A stretch of 64,000 nt of DNA, from the NCBI RefSeq assembly GCF_900324465.2, contig NC_046617.1, positions 15,003,223 to 15,067,222 on the forward strand, in the 5' to 3' direction. Of this stretch, positions 29,510-41,575 are shown piece by piece (the first letter of the stretch is position 1; the number at the start of each line of letters is the position of its first letter). The notes beneath the pieces are model-generated. The model made no database searches, had not been told where the DNA came from, and saw only the letters and a list, made by a program, of their open reading frames with translations. Source of the stretch: Anabas testudineus. Its lineage: Eukaryota; Chordata; Actinopteri; Anabantiformes; Anabantidae. The position numbers and the translations under genes were made by a program.

Positions 29510-29942
29510 CTGGTGCAGAACCAGCCACTAGAAGGGTTTCCTACCAAGCAGAGTGAGAAAAGGGCATTAGAATATTAAACTATCCCAGCTATGTCTGGAA
29601 GGTCTTCTAATGCTTCCTTCATTATTTTATGATATCACTGAACTGACAAAGACTCAATAGAACCAATATGGTTGATGGTTAAAGTAACTTAAGAGTGTGT
29701 GTCTCTGCTCTGCTGATAACAAGAGATTCTGCAGTTTTTACAAGGGAGGAAGCATGAGAGGACTGTGAAGGCTTGGTGATGGATTAAATCATTGGTACTG
29801 ACAGACGTTAGTTTAACACACACTGTACACCTTCCACCTACTTTGTGCCTAACATGATCCTGTTCTAAATGTGTGTGTTAATGACTGGTATTACTGGGTA
29901 TTTTCAAAAGTAATACTTTGTACCATTTGTTTTTCTGAAATC

Positions 29943-29948
29943 ATTAAA
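29943..29948 (+). terminator. Poly(A) signal of aimp2
   Basis: ATTAAA 434 nt after the stop, followed by GTTTGTTTTATTTTACTGTT, a T/GT-rich downstream element. Confidence 0.6.
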
Positions 29949-29974
29949 ACTACAAGTTTGGATCAAACTTCTTG

Positions 29975-31610
29975 GGAGTTTGTTTTATTTTACTGTTCCA
30001 TCGGTGTTGGCAAAAAGATGGGCTGAACTTACCTGAAGTGTACATCTGTATCCAACAGGTGGCAGGACTGAGAAAATTTCCCTATATTCATTTATTAAAA
30101 TACTGCATCTGCTGATGCTTGATAAAAAAAATTATAGCTACAATAGGACAACTTATACTCAATTTGACTTTACATGTTTCTTCAGTATTCAGTGACAGCA
30201 GCCAATGAGTTTATTAATACAGTAACATTTATGAAGACAACCTGTTACTTTTACATCATATAATCATCAAATCCCTCATTGAAATTATGGAAAATGTTGA
30301 ACATTAAGTTTCCAGTTTTTAAGTGTGATAATAAAGGTAAAAGATGACTTCATCTACAAATGTGTTGCTCTCTGTAGCCCCGATGTTTTTTTAAATGTGA
30401 TTTTGTCATGCAGCACTGGCACTTTTGAACTGCACATTCCACTTTCTTTGCAGTCACTTGTTCAGCATTTTTTCTCTTTTTCATCTAAATCACTGCTCTG
30501 TTTTGAACCTACTGCAGTTTCTGCAAAGAATTATGTAAGTTCTTACTCATAATAAAAACAGAGCTAAGGTCACTTAAATGGTTTTAGTGCACGGCACAAC
30601 ATCTGAACAAACAACTGACTACAGGCCAACTTAAACATAAATCATTAATATTTGTGGGTGCTGGAAAACATAGTTTTCAAGAGCATTTCTCTTGAAATCA
30701 ACTGCTTATAAAATTAACACAACTAACTAAACTAAAATAAATAAATATTAAATATAAATAAATATATTTTCACCCTGGCATCCTCTCTGAGAGGCAACTT
30801 CATGAGCGTCGATGTTTTCAACAGTTCAGGTCCAAACAGCCTGAGTATGAGTGTGTGTGTGTGTGTGTGTGAGAGTGAGTGAGTGTTTGTATGCTGTAGC
30901 AGTCTCCTGTGGGTTTCCAAGCAGCTGTCTGACAAGACGAAAGCTCTTAGCTGACATCTGGGCACATGGCAAGAAATACACTCGCGAATCTGCAGCACTG
31001 GAATTTTGCATGTTGTGGGCTCTGTATTCTTCGCACACAAACGCAGTCTTCTTTGAAACGGCAATCAGTATCTGTTGATGCAGTCTGGGCTGCATGCAAA
31101 TGAGCCAGTGGATCCCACTCCGTCACTAATCTAATTACTTCAATTAGATTATAAATTTGTTTTCATGGGGGAAAACAAACAAATCTGCACAGAAAAATGT
31201 CTCTTTCCTTGTCTCTTTATATATGATATAAAACATACAGACAGGAGATGCATTCTCATTGAACAGCTGTAGAAAAAAAAAAACTAGCTTGACTGAAAGA
31301 CAAAAATCACTTCAGTTTAACCCCGTGGCTACTTCAAATCACAACAATAGCACAGATAGAAAGATGCTTTTGTCAGTATATTCAGTTCATGTTCAGTCTA
31401 TGATTGTCAATTAGATATTTTCATTAGGCCATTCTGGAGATATGTGCTATGCCTATCAAAACAGATACAGGAGGAATATTAGAAACACATCTGGGCTAAG
31501 TTGTCTGAAATGAGATATTACTCAGGGTTTTTCTGTAATGATTTTAGCACAATGTGGTTTGATTCTGCATCAATTAAAAGGCTGAGAGAGAGAGCGAGTG
31601 ACCAGTGAAG
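29975..31610. other. Intergenic, aimp2 to the hAT-derived gene (tail to tail)
   Basis: No exon recognised. It contains a GT run (30851-30871), and near 31090-31150 an octamer-like ATGCAAAT followed by the inverted repeat AATCTAATT/AATTAGATT. The 3' UTR of the leftward hAT-derived gene should fall in its right end, but no AATAAA is obvious there. Confidence 0.5.
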
Positions 31611-31613
31611 GAT

Positions 31614-33330
31614 TCACTCGGTGGCCAAAGAGCACACGTTGCTGTTGTACCTCAAAAGCTGAACACGTTCAAAGTAGTCGTCTGTCAGAAAGTTTCTCTG
31701 TGAGGTGACTAGGTTGCCTTTTTGACTGAACAGACGCTGGACAGGGGCCGTGGATGGCAAAGTGGTGTTGTACTTTAGGAAAAGCTGCTTGACTCTGGGA
31801 AAGTCCTGCAGGCACTCAAGGCTCTTCCCCGTACCTTCAACATACTTGCGGATCTCTTCCATCACTCCCCGTTGCTGGATCTGAGTGGCAGGCTTCACAG
31901 GCCCGTAGCTGAAGAAGTCATCCTCAGATTCAATGGTGGACAGATTTCGGCTGGTGTTTGCCTCAGTTACACTACAGGGATCCATCTGAGACGCCTCTGT
32001 TGCCAGCACGGAGCACATCTCCTCCCTCTCGGAGGCAGCCATCCACCACAAGCGAAACTGAGGGGTAGTAGCTGTTGCAATCCTTGCTTCTGTGCTGGCA
32101 AACAGCTCCTGGAACCGCACATCAATAGCCATCACAATGGCGTTGATGACGTCGCTGAAGTAAGTTGCGGCGTCTTTCTGCTCATTTAACTTGTTCTTCA
32201 GACTCAGTACGGTTGGGATGACCAGACCCAGGTAACATTTCTGCTCCGCTTGGAAAAGTTCAAGTGCAAAAGCAAGTGGGTGGAACACAGTCACATATTC
32301 TTTCAGGAAGGCCATTTCCTCTGGCTGCATACGTGGGACCTCCAGGCGGGCGCAAAGCTCTGTCAGCTCCCTCTCGCTGAGGGAGACGATCTTCTGCACC
32401 GCACAGTACTCCACATTCCAGCGTATAACAGCCGGGACAACAAGTGCCATCTTTCCTATTTCCTCTGCTGCATCCATACCAACTTGGAGATGGTGGCATT
32501 TGCTCCATATGGCAAACACTTTGGCCATTGTGCTGTAATGTAACTGACACATGGGCCCCTGTGACACAGCCTGCCAAAAGTCCTCAGTGACAATCTGCTC
32601 CAGGGTGTGTGATGCACAGCGCTGTACAGTGGGCAGGAACAGGAGCATGTCCTGCTCGGGCTCACCCTCGAGGATGCTAGTCACGTTCTCATAGAACCCA
32701 ATGTCATCATCGCTTTCTTGGCTGTCCACTGCGAACTCTTTGAACACACTGACAAAGGGGCTGCCGTTGTCAGTGACTGTGGTCTGAACTTTACTTTCGA
32801 TGTTGTAAGCCACATGGATGTCATGTATCCGCCCAGCGACTGTGTCGTATGTGATCCTGCCCTGCAGCCGTGCGAACCCCAGAGCAGCAGATTTCCTCTC
32901 CAGAGAATCTGGATCGATCCAGTGACAGGTCATCCCGAAGAAGCTCCTGTTGTTGGCCGTCCAGACGTCCGCTGTGGTGCACACGTACTGGATGTTGTTG
33001 AGTTTCGCCATCAGCTCCTCTCGCATCCTGGAGAAACCCTGGTCCACCTTTGTAAACAAGGTCACCCTGTCCATGGATTTCAGCCCTTCTGTTAATCCTG
33101 CAATCAGCTTCTTGAAGCCAGGCTGCTCCAGCACATAAAACGACTGACAGTCTTCCACAATGAAGTTGAAGATTAGCTCATCAATTTTTGCTTGAGTCAT
33201 GCACTTGGAGATGATTTCTGCTTTCAGTTTTTTGAGTTGGCAGTGCCTGCTTTCCTCCCCGTTGCGCTCTTCTTTCTTCCTTCCCCTCTTGGCGTCAGGA
33301 CTGGCTTCACAGCCCAGGTGTGTTCTCTGA

Positions 33331-33362
<32 letters not shown>

Positions 33363-33863
33363 AAAGGCCAAAGAGGTCTGGTGTTAGCTGCTGGAGGTGT
33401 GCCATCTGTAACCACTGACTTCCCACAAGTTTGCAAACTTCAACTGCAATGACACATCTCAACGTAGCATGTGTGTGAAGTAACATTATTCATTTCTTTT
33501 CCTGCTGATGTGATCATAAAGGGCGTCCAGCGCCAGGACTTAGTAATCAGCATGCAGCTCCAATGTAACGTTATTAATCACGAGGGTGGCTGTTCATTCA
33601 TTGACTCTTTCAAACATTAACCTGACGGCTGCGGGAACTCGTTTGCAGGGATTTCACTTTGTTAAACTTACGTCTAAATGCTTCTTTAGGTTTGATGTGG
33701 ACGTTTTCGACGTGGATAGCAGATTAACCCTCGGTAGGCATAGATTACACTGGACGATGATATTTTTTCCTTGATCTGCCTTGTACGTGAAATGGTGGCG
33801 ATAACGCCAAGTATGCATGGCCGACTTGGTCTCCCCGCTGGATTCTTGGTGATCCACATCCAT
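31614..33863 (-). CDS. BED zinc finger/hAT transposase-like gene, intact, possibly domesticated
   Basis: Two exons predict 634 aa: 33863-33672 (64 codons) and 33326-31614 (570 codons plus stop). Exon 1 holds the start of a BED finger (HTWRYRHHF; Cys39, Cys42; His62). The donor GAC|GTAAGT follows His62-Leu-Asp64, and the acceptor CTTTCAG at 33327 restores the second histidine, giving C-x2-C-x19-H-x4-H (His67 in RTHLGC). A basic patch follows (KRGRKKEER). The body has hAT motifs: TTADVWTANN (Asp about 184), VTDNGSPFVSVF (Asp about 250), RCASHTLEQI (Cys/His about 301 and 304) and VIRWNVEY (about 367). SEDDFF and the C-terminal dimerisation region (PVQRLFSQKGNLVTSQRN, LTDDYFERVQLLRYN) follow. There are no stops or frameshifts in about 2 kb. 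A start at 33371 inside the same frame would only translate intron sequence. I found no terminal inverted repeats or 8-bp target duplication, so it may be a ZBED-type host gene or an element whose ends I missed. Confidence 0.85.
33329..33365. repeat. (GAAA)9 microsatellite forming a splice polypyrimidine tract
   Basis: GAAA repeat on the + strand. On the - strand it reads (CTTT)n running directly into the CAG acceptor of exon 2 of the hAT-derived gene, so the repeat is the polypyrimidine tract. Confidence 0.9.
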
Positions 33864-33869
33864 TTCGGA

Positions 33870-34180
33870 CGCTATCTTTGCTGTTATTTACCTCTTTAAA
33901 TATAATAAAAGTATCGTAATCCGATTTAGTAATCGTGATTACACGTAAAGTAACGATGGCGGTAGAGAAATCCTCGTGAAAAGGGGCAGGCCTTTGTTCA
34001 GATATTGGCCAGAAAACACACAAGGTGTTGTCAATGTCGTCACTGTTACTGTGGCACATGCGCATTAGTAGGCTACAGCCGCGACAGAGGGCGCACAGTG
34101 GAGCACTACGCATGCGTTGTGCGACTACGGGTGCTCACACCGCGACGCCACCGTCCGCTCCTTGTCGTTTTCACTCACAC
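33870..34180 (-). promoter_or_regulatory. CpG-rich promoter candidate of the hAT-derived gene
   Basis: The 300 bp upstream of the exon 1 ATG, read leftward, are rich in CpG around 34055-34170. They contain NRF1-like sites: CATGCGCAT (34057-34065) and the palindrome ACGCATGCGT (34108-34117). No TATA box is evident near the ATG. Promoter direction is inferred from the gene to its left. Confidence 0.45.
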
Positions 34181-34184
34181 TCGC

Positions 34185-36043
34185 AGTGGATGTTTAACCA
34201 GAATTTCCTTTTTCCTTCAATGTTGCAGAGAGTTGGCGCCACCATCAGAGAGAGGAAGTGAAAATGTCACAATGTTTTTAAGCATGCATTGAATTGAAAC
34301 ACATCCCGTCACTTATAGCGAGGACAGGAAACAATAAATAATCATTTGGAATAAGAATAAAAACTCTGTTGCTTCAATATTTTCTGCAGATATATATTCT
34401 GCAGAATATTACAGTTGCATAAGATGCTTAAAAAAAAAAACAAAAACAAAAAATACAAAAAGGAATTTAAATATTATCATGGGAATAAAACCTGTTAGTT
34501 CACCTGGACGTTTAAGCTTTTCCGTGTTGATTAAAGTACAGTATGTGAAGAGTTTGTTATTATGCTGGTTTCACATGCATCTGCTGAAAGAGGGAAATAT
34601 AACTTACATTAATGTGTCTACACAGTTTATTAACACAAAAGAATACATTTAAACATACATAAATACATTTAAACATTGTTTAACTGCATAATAGAACCTT
34701 TTTAAAAATATATTTGTTAAGACACAAACTATCCAAGCACCATGTGTCTTAAAACATGGTTGAAGGGATATATTTTAAAAAGTATTTTCAGGCTTAAATC
34801 TATATCTTAGTCATTTTCTGTTTTTGTAGTTTGAATGTATAGTATATAATATCAATTAAATTAAGGTTTGGATGCAGAAACATGGAACCCCACACATTCA
34901 GGCAAGAAAACAAATAATAACTATTTTAACTTGCTCATACTCATACTGTCATGCAGTCACCCATATCACATGATGTTGTATTAGCTCTAGCAGTCAGGTT
35001 TAGAACTACATGCATTTCAATTAGGTTTGCCCTATAGAGAATGTGATGCTTGTTTAAGTAAGGTAGTCTACAGGTGTTTATTTGTGTTAATTGTTAGTTT
35101 TCTACGTTGATGCTCTAATGTGACTGAAAAAATGGGATTTTACTCCAAACTGAACAGCAGGGTGCAATTAGCCAGAGAGCTAGACCTTTACAGAAAACAG
35201 GCTGGCAGAACCATCAGGACTTGTTTTTATTTTCTCATGAAGCACAGATCACCTTGCCAGGCGAAGCCATCCAACAAGCTCCTAAAATGTTTCCCTGCTG
35301 GTTTGAAAACCTTCCATCTGGCTCAGAGAAGCATTAAGCTTGTCAGTGTCTCTCTCACACTCCCTCATCTTTGTGATCTCCATTCTGAATTTTGATTCTG
35401 AATTCAGCAGAGAGTTTTCTCATCAAATTACTCACATGAGACAGTTGGTTTGGCTAATTATAATATCCCCAAAGATTACACGTTTTAAATGCATTACTGC
35501 AAATTGAAATTTCACTTTCATTGTAAATTAACTGCGAGTTTGTTCTGTCTTTCTTCAACCATACATCTCCTCCATTGGTTGGATTTGGCGAGGGTGGGGT
35601 CTCACTTAAGAATCATTGACGTAGCCCTCTTTGGCAAAGGGTTTTAACAGAGATGCGGTTTGTGTAGGAACAGACAAAAGTGTTTATAGACGAAGAGGAA
35701 ACAGAGAAATAAAGTAGTGAGGAGGTTTGAAGTGTTCAGATTTTATACACGATGTTGCTGTCGTGCTGTCCTGCGCGCTTCAAACCTGTGTGGAGCCTCT
35801 GTAGTGGGCACAACTGGTGTCCTCTCATATTCACTGGAGCAACCAGTTGGTTTTGAGCATCAGGTGAGCATTTCAGACCATATTCCTACTTGTGCTTCTT
35901 CCTCTGGGCTACACACTCCACTTTTAGCAGATGAGCAGAGAGAGTGGACACACCTAAACAAGTATGACCAAAGGATCCGCGCCCTGACGCGCCCTGGTGT
36001 GTTCATGTTGGACCGGTGAGAGTGTGGACTAGTATGAAGCGCC
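34185..36043. other. Intergenic and upstream/5' UTR region of cacng4
   Basis: No exon recognised up to about 35.5 kb. The last 450 bp include a CCATTGG inverted CCAAT box near 35573-35579 and a CRE-like TGACGTAG near 35619, then probable 5' UTR. A + open frame at 35717-36019 ends before the cacng4 ATG and shows no family features. Confidence 0.5.
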
Positions 36044-38127
36044 ATGGCTTGGTGTGACCGCGGGGTTCAAACGCTGCTGGCTACCGTCGGGGCTTTCGCT
36101 GCCTTCAGCCTGATGACCATCGCCATCGGCACGGACTACTGGCTTTATTCGCGTGCGTACATCTGCAACGGCACCAATGCCACCACAGACGAGATCCAGC
36201 CGCAACCCAAAACCAAAAAGGGTGATCTAACCCACTCCGGGCTGTGGAGAATTTGCTGTATTGAAGGTGAGTTTGCTCCAAGTCTAGTCTGGGTCCCTAC
36301 AAATACGCACAAACACCGTTAACCTATCCAATGCTATGCGTGGTGATATTGCACGGTTCCCTGTTGTTTTGGCACAACAGTTTAAATCATCTCTTTTTTC
36401 CCCGAGAAGTCTTTTGTTTCTCGATGCGCACAGAGATTTGAGCGCACAAAGAACGCACTCCGTTTACGCACACCAAATGTTGGTTACCTACGAAATGAAA
36501 GATTAAATAGAATAAATGTAAAACAACTTTGCTGTGTTATGAGTTAGATGAAGACAGCGCAGTCACACAGGTATGGATTTCTATACCATAGATAGTCTGA
36601 AGCGGATCATTAACGAGAAACACAAAGCGTTTGACTCCAGATGTCTGCCAACTGTTCAAAGACAGGCATCACAATAAATGCGGTTGTGTTATAGTCAGCG
36701 AAAGAATGCGGTGCCAAGCCGGCGCGTCTGAACCCATTCACTTTCAAGCCGGTCGCTGCCAGGAAATGTGCGCGCTATTAGTCTACTTCCATTCATGCCT
36801 TCATTGTATCCGATGCTGTTGCTTGGCAACATCCCTGAAATTGCTATGGAAACATGCCCGGTGATTTAAAAATAGATGACTCTGAGACCACGTCACGTCC
36901 ATGCGAAATAGAAAAATAATTTTATGTCATGGAACATGAGGTGAACATGCCTTGTTTCATGTTTGGAAAGTATTTTGGATCATGTTACGCTAGTATTGTT
37001 TGAAAAGAAGGTGCGCTGGCAGTGACGTCTTACTTCAGAGGCAGACAGACACTTATTCATTGACCAATCCTCCTTCCGGCTACCCCTTGACTTCTCGCCT
37101 CAGCTGTCAATGAGTGACTCGATGGGACTGGATGGATTCGTTCATGGCATAAACGTCTACCTGTCACGACGCACAAATAAATAGACGTAGGTAAGAACGG
37201 AAAGTTGCATCAAGAATCAAGAGTCGTTTGGCTATAAACTCTTCAGAGATAGAAAAGCACACTACACTCTGTGTGTGTGGCACACAACCTTATTGGCATT
37301 TTAGAGTTTTATGGTAAAGAAGAAAATTTGAAGCCCACGCTTTGTGTTAAGAGGAGAAAACTAATGTATGATAACAAGAGGTTTATTTATTTATGGCACA
37401 TATCTGAATCAGTTTGATCCCACAGAACAGCAGACGGTTTTACACTTTGTCCACTAAAAGCTAAAAGGCGAAAGACAAAACAAAACATTATCAAATGTTG
37501 GATCCTGTGCTTTTCATATAAACTAAATTAAATTATTCTAATTGGTGAAGTGGTTTTCATTCACATTTTTAATACTAAATGTCATCAGAGTGCACATATG
37601 AGGAGACACTCAGCTGTCACCTATGATTGAACTGTTTCTGGGCTCGGCCTGAGGTGAAGATGGTTGCTTTAGACACATGTTAAGAAAATCCTGGTGTGTC
37701 ATGACACTTGCAATTTACTGAGAGCCATGCTTGGCTGGGCACCTGTCTTTGATGTGGACAGACTTACAGTCTATGTTATATCCTCAGAGGCCCAGACAAA
37801 TGGTAGTATATTACAAATGCGAGCCAACTATTATGTGAGGTATGATATTCCATCAGCGCTTTGAAGTAAATAATGAAAGTGGCTTTACCACAATAGAGAC
37901 TGAACGATGTTGATGAGGTTAGGGACAAAGAGTGGCTCTGTGCAATGAGACTTCCTTTTGAAAGCATAATTTGACACAAACAAAGGCCAGCCTATCATAT
38001 CTCTCTCTCCAGCGCTAATAGTTTCACTTCTATGCCTCTGTTTGAAAACTGGAAGGTGCTGGACGGTGGCTATGTTGTCATGGAGACTCATAAGTATAGA
38101 GGAGAAGACAAGGAAGGAAGAGTCAAC

Positions 38128-38158
<31 letters not shown>

Positions 38159-41100
38159 CTCTGGTCATAATGACAAACACACTGGGTTATTGACGGGGAC
38201 AGCTCTGTGTGTATCACAGCTACTGGGGAAAACATCACCACTTTTGGTTGAACAGATTGCAGAAACAACATGTCTTTGTCTCGGCGACAACACATTGCTG
38301 TAGCACACATAGCAGCCCCCTTTTCTCTTCATGGGATCCTGTAATGAACGTGTTTCTGAACTGTTCTTAGTTGCCCTGCTCAACTAGCTTTACCTCATTA
38401 GACCTGTATGACATGTTAGGAGCATGCAGAAATCTACATGTAGTAATATAGTGTATCTACTTTTACAGTGAGGTCCGCACTGGCATCATTTATTGAGTCC
38501 TTTTCACAACAGCTGTTTTAAATTTTTTCTCCTTTGTGTTTGTTTTCCCACATGAATATTGTGAAGCCAGGGTAGCACTCTCGAATGCACCAAGTTCTCC
38601 TAATTTGCATTAGAATTGGCAATGCATCAGAGGCTGTTGCTTATGTGTGACTCCGGTAAATAAATACAACTCTCCGCATCAGAAACAACCTAATGAATAA
38701 TCCAATTAGCAGGTACATATTTACAGTAAACATCGCAGCTGGTGGTGGGCTGGCGTGAGTGCCGACGCAGTGCTGTTTTAACTCGGGGACAGTGGATGTG
38801 CGTGTTTGTGAGGTGGCATTGTGTTAGTGGGGTGAGGGGTCACTTTACCATTCCCACAATGCTCCGAGCCATTAATTAAAACAGCTGAGAAGCCATGCGG
38901 GGGCACTAATTAGCTAGCAGACCCCATCTACCGCCTCAGTCACTCCATCCTTCTCTCCTCTGCTTGATGTGCACTTTCACTTTCCGTCCCTTTACAAGGT
39001 TTAACTCTGCCATCCTCATCATCTATTCTACTTTTTAATGAACCCTCTGCCTCTTCTTTCATACCCATAAATCCCCAGCTTCATTTAATTATGGGTGCAT
39101 TTAATTCATCTTCTGTACTCTTTAATTCTTAAGTAAAGTTCCTTTGTGTCATATGCATACTATGTTAATTGCTACATGCAGCTTGGGTAACAGTTCAGCA
39201 TCTTGACCTTTTTGCTGAGACGTAGATGAGAAAATGTATCCTGCTCACATAGCTGAACATGAAGTATGAAGCTACTGCCACTAACTCACTGTGCTAAGGT
39301 AGCTTAGATTGGAGACAGAGGGAGGCAGCTCCTTTCTCAGTGTGTCGTGAAATATTGTTTTTACATTTATGATGATACAGTATGTGTTAATTGGTGACCT
39401 TTAGAGATTCTTGTTGATGGACTTTACTGTTTAAACAGTTTCTTGTGCTAATCTGAGCTTGCTGACTGACTAATCTAACTTGAGGAAATCATCGTGTATA
39501 TCCTTAAATGTCTATTTTTTCTTTTAGCAGCATTGCTCCTGTTGTTTCACATTGCCACTGTTAGACACGCTCCTGCTGTTTATTTGAAGTCTTGACTAAC
39601 AGAACATAACTAGAAAGGAGCATCTGCAATTTTCTACTAACCTAACATAAAAATGTGTTCGACAGACCTAACATTTAAGTAACATTTGCCCATGTCCTTA
39701 TTGTTTTGATTTTAATTCCATTAAAATATACAATATAAAATATGTAACTGTGGGTATCAGTGTTAAAGCTCTTCTGGTTGAATCCACACTCAAACAAACA
39801 AAATTACCAGCACCGTGTTGAGAACTCATTATATATGTACATTTTTACAAGTAAGTGACAATGCATAACAGCCTTCACAACAGACTGCATGTGGTGATAG
39901 ATCTCAGTTTTCTTCCAACAATGTGGATTTTCATGCACAGTCTACCCCAAGTAGAGCTGTGTTTGAAGAAATTGCAGCCTGGTGACAATTTAATTAACCA
40001 ACTGTCAGTCATATCAACACTGAATCACTGATGTCTTCGCCAAATTGCTTTTCTTTCATCCTCACTTGGACTGAAAAAATTGAGAGGTTTGTTTGATTAC
40101 ACAGACACTTTTTATATTCTGTCCTGGCATTCCCTGTTTCGAAAGTAATAAATGTATGTGTAGCTAAGTCTGTGTGAGCTGTGCGTGCATGTCTGCCTTT
40201 GATATCAAGTCCCAGAAACAGTGCTCTATCTGTGTACAGCTTTATAAAACCTAATCATCCCTCCTGCTGTGAACCACAGAGCACCGTTGCTCATCAGTGG
40301 TCACACTTTCTGTTGCAGATCTAAAAGCACTGAGGATAAGAACAGAAGCTGTTTGCTGTGGATCTGTCATGTGTAGCATTTTGTAAAGTATATCACCCAC
40401 TGGAAGCCACACAGCTCGAGTGAAAAGCAATATTAAAGTCACTTTTGGTTTTTTCATCAATCTTTCAGAGCTACTGAATTGTGAAAATAAAGAAAGAGGG
40501 GACGTTTGTCGCATGGAGCTCATTGTCATGATGTTTTGTACCCCTGGAGACACCTGCGTGAGCAAGTGTCGGACAGTGCAATTGGTGTATTCCACTGAGG
40601 CAGCTTCCTTATTGGCTGAGTTGTGTTAATTCAAAATAATGACAATATGCATCATGTTGTTGCCAGTGGTATCCCAGCAGTAACAGCTGTTTCCAATGCA
40701 GTGTGTGTATGTTTGTGTGCACACGTGTCCGTGTCCTTACACACATGTATGTTTATTTGCGCTCATACTCATAAACTGTTAAGTGGTGATAGATCTGTGG
40801 AAAGGGGTGTGCCGGGGAGGGGTCGTATCATCTTTTGGTGAATATCAAAATACAGTGAAGATGTCAAAAGCATCCTTGGAGACTGTTTATGGAAATTAGC
40901 TTATTAAAGACTAACAGGGGTTGCCATGGAGAGGAGGAGGAGATGCTCAGCATGGGGTTTTACCACTAGAGTCGGGACAAGGGAACCCATTATTTCCCAT
41001 GTAATGTGTTGAGTGTGTAAATTCTATTGTAAATCTGTCACAAAGCACTTTCTCTAATATCTTTATTTGTCACTAGCATAAAAAAAACATATGACCAACT

Positions 41101-41534
41101 GTCTTCAAGTCTGTCTGGCCTCTACTTGTCAGTTTAACAGCTGTTATGATGCACAGTTGTCCTCCAGCCTTTACTGCTCCATCTAAATGTTGTCCTTAAA
41201 TTGCTCTCTCTGTCTTTCCTGCTCTTTCTGTACCCTCCTCTTTAATGTGGTCTCCCATCCCTTGTCGATATTCCTCTGCTCTCCATGCTTTTGTTTTTTT
41301 CATTTCCGTCCATCTTCTTCCCTTGTTTAATATCCACCTCCTTCTTCCCTCCCAGCCAGTAAGTATTCAGACTTTATTTTATTTCATGAAGAGTCCTTAG
41401 GACAGTCTGCACACATGCACAAACTAAACATAGAAATGGAGCTGATAACTGTCACTCATAAATCATGAGCATTGAGGCCTCTGCTTATAATCAGATTTCC
41501 AATCAGTTGCAATATTGTTTTCCTTGTTTCTTCC

Positions 41535-41575
<41 letters not shown>

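Noticed and set aside
29014-29531. Alternative frames over aimp2 exon 4
   Set aside because: The GST-C-like frame is conserved with human AIMP2; the others are shadows.
31872-33138. Several + strand frames opposite the hAT-derived gene
   Set aside because: They are complementary-strand shadows of the long coding frame.
33327-33371. An ATG at 33371 that would start the hAT frame with FFLSFFLSFFQ
   Set aside because: These residues are the translated (CTTT)n tract. A splice acceptor and the completed BED finger show this part is intron.
36631-36864. 77-codon cysteine-rich frame after cacng4 exon 1
   Set aside because: It lies in intron 1 with no splice support or homology.
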